NCBI GenBank assembly: GCA_900768805.1
Contig: CAAGEF010000090.1
Coordinates: 1 to 6,564, forward strand
From: Clostridia bacterium
GTDB taxonomy: Bacteria; Bacillota; Clostridia; TANB77; CAG-508
Direction: 5' to 3'
DNA: 6,564 nt
Shown: positions 5,976 to 6,564 of the stretch, in pieces
Layout of the letters: the number at the start of each line of letters is the position of its first letter
Position numbering within the stretch: position 1 is the first letter of the stretch
Notes under the pieces: generated by a model
The model's database searches: none
Told to the model about the DNA's origin: nothing
Seen by the model: only the letters and a program-made list of their open reading frames with translations
Translations under genes and position numbers: made by a program

Positions 5976-5999
5976 AACGAGAATCTAGAATCTCGTTTT
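5976..5999 (+). terminator. Second rho-independent terminator-like hairpin
   Basis: Stem AACGAGA (5976-5982) / TCTCGTT (5991-5997) with an 8-nt loop runs into TTTTGTTTG. It lies 35 bp after the previous terminator-like hairpin, giving a tandem pair before the repeat units. Confidence 0.6.
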
Positions 6000-6043
6000 G
6001 TTTGTGTGTTTATAAATAGAGTATATTATCTTTATGTTAACTT

Positions 6044-6193
6044 GTCTAATTTTAAAAAGTTGCACTCTATGCAACGAAAATTGCATACCATGCAACTTTT
6101 CGGGTGTTTTTGATAAAAAATGAGTAAATTTATATCACAAAATGATAAAAAATGCTGTTTTTCACAAAATGTTGCGCACTGTGCAACTTTTTT
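6044..6193 (+). repeat. Repeat unit A: three 15-bp dyad boxes of the form TTGC...GCAA
   Basis: Boxes: A1 TTGCACTCTATGCAA (6060-6074), A2 TTGCATACCATGCAA (6081-6095) and A3 TTGCGCACTGTGCAA (6172-6186). A1 and A2 are separated by 6 bp; A2 and A3 by 76 bp of AT-rich sequence ending TTTTTCACAAAAT. GTC stands 13 nt before A1, as it does before B1. The unit is copied 194 bp downstream as unit B. A2 extends into a 12-bp stem (CGAAAATTGCAT / ATGCAA-c-TTTTCG, 6075-6102). Its function is unknown. Confidence 0.85.
6171..6193 (+). terminator. Box A3 as a possible terminator
   Basis: GTTGCGC-ACT-GTGCAAC (6171-6187), a 7-bp stem with one G-T pair, is followed at once by six T residues. It would end a transcript of roughly 130 nt covering unit A. 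It could equally be a protein-binding dyad next to a T-run. Confidence 0.45.
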
Positions 6194-6237
6194 ATAATTT
6201 ATGTACAAGTTTAGTATAGAAAAAATAAAAAAAAAGA

Positions 6238-6386
6238 GTCAAAAAACAAAAAACTGCACTGTATGCAGGTAAATCTGCATACCATGCAGATTTTTGGCAT
6301 GTTTTTAGTAAAAAAGTGGTGTTTTTATATAAAATTTGAATAAAAAATGATATTTTTCACAAAATTCTGCATACAGTGCAGGTTTT
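6238..6386 (+). repeat. Repeat unit B: three 15-bp dyad boxes of the form CTGCA...TGCAG
   Basis: Boxes: B1 CTGCACTGTATGCAG (6254-6268), B2 CTGCATACCATGCAG (6275-6289) and B3 CTGCATACAGTGCAG (6367-6381). The offsets from unit A are 194, 194 and 195 bp, so the geometry is kept while the spacer sequences have diverged. B3 is the exact reverse complement of B1. B2 extends into a 10-bp hairpin with an ACC loop and T-run (AAATCTGCAT / ATGCAGATTT, 6272-6292). All outer pairs are C-G here and T-A in unit A. Confidence 0.85.
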
Positions 6387-6492
6387 GCTTGAAAGTATTG
6401 ATATAACAATAAAAAATGATGTAAAAAAATGAATAAAATTATATTTTATAGGTTTAAAATAGATATGTCACATGTAAATTGAAAATAAAATA

Positions 6493-6564
6493 TTGAAAGA
6501 GAATCACTCTAATGATATTGTTTAAATAACCACAAATAAACAAGAAAGGAGTGTTCTCTTTCAA
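6493..6564 (+). promoter_or_regulatory. Long inverted repeat overlapping a ribosome binding site
   Basis: TTGAAAGAGAATCACTC (6493-6509) pairs with GAGTGTTCTCTTTCAA (6549-6564): 16 base pairs with one bulged T, around a 39-nt loop. AAAGGAG (6545-6551) is a good ribosome binding site and its last three bases lie in the right arm. No start codon at suitable spacing is inside the window, so a gene probably begins at or just past base 6565. The stem could hide the site from ribosomes, or the arms could be a DNA-binding site. Confidence 0.55.

Larger units (their letters stand above)
5721..6564. other. Gene-free, highly structured region to the right of the IS
   Basis: No gene is supported here on either strand; the longest forward candidate, a 25-codon frame at 6120-6197, has no ribosome binding site. 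The stretch instead holds seven hairpins or palindromes (5736-5999), two copies of a three-box repeat unit (6044-6386), a small AT palindrome (ATAAAAT-TAT-ATTTTAT, 6433-6449) and a terminal inverted repeat over a ribosome binding site (6493-6564). A replication or partition origin, tandem small RNAs, or a leader region for a downstream gene are all possible. Confidence 0.7.

Noticed and set aside
6120..6197. 25-codon frame starting MSKFISQND inside repeat unit A
   Set aside because: No ribosome binding site, it runs through box A3, and the equivalent frame is not kept in unit B.
6060..6381. CRISPR array
   Set aside because: The boxes are palindromic and irregularly spaced (21 then about 91 bp), with no uniform spacers and no cas genes.

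Overview
The window is strongly AT-rich DNA with firm AGGAGG-type ribosome binding sites. It uses TGG for Trp and has no in-frame TGA in its intact genes, so the standard bacterial code fits. Together with a MobV relaxase, a Gram-positive-style Xis/Int pair and an IS150-group element, this points to a low-GC Bacillota (Clostridia or Erysipelotrichia-like) host. The genus cannot be read from the sequence.

Layout. (1) Positions 1-1257, plus strand: the 3' part of a gene for a Clp/Hsp100-type AAA+ ATPase. Its frame is open from base 1, so the first ATG at 325 is internal. A symmetric hairpin at 1260-1287 separates it from the convergent genes. (2) Positions 1291-3776, minus strand: a compact mobilization/integration operon transcribed mob -> xis -> int. 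It encodes a MobV relaxase, an excisionase-like HTH protein and a tyrosine integrase. The integrase is broken by a one-base frameshift next to its H-x-x-R box and also has an abnormal start (ATA where ATG is expected). (3) Positions 3777-4243: no gene. It holds a likely mob promoter embedded in TTATGACA repeats, several palindromes, and dyads that are candidates for oriT. (4) Positions 4244-5720: an intact-looking 1477-bp IS3-family (IS150 group) insertion sequence, with 26-bp imperfect inverted repeats, a 3-bp GTG target duplication, orfA/orfB, and a -1 frameshift signal. (5) Positions 5721-6564: about 840 bp with no gene but very dense symmetry. Seven hairpins or palindromes lie in 5736-5999. 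They are followed by two diverged copies of a 194-bp-period repeat unit, each with three 15-bp dyad boxes in the same geometry. The last 72 bases form a long inverted repeat whose right arm overlaps a good ribosome binding site, presumably for a gene starting just past the window.

Interpretation. The mob-xis-int operon looks like the core of an integrative mobilizable element whose left boundary is probably close to the int 3' end, near the terminator after the AAA+ gene. The IS entered the non-coding region upstream of mob and separates it from the structured region on the right. With int frameshifted, the element is probably immobile unless an integrase is supplied in trans. The most unusual feature is the paired three-box repeat at 6044-6386: the outer base pair of every box is T-A in unit A and C-G in unit B, so the symmetry has been kept while the sequence changed.
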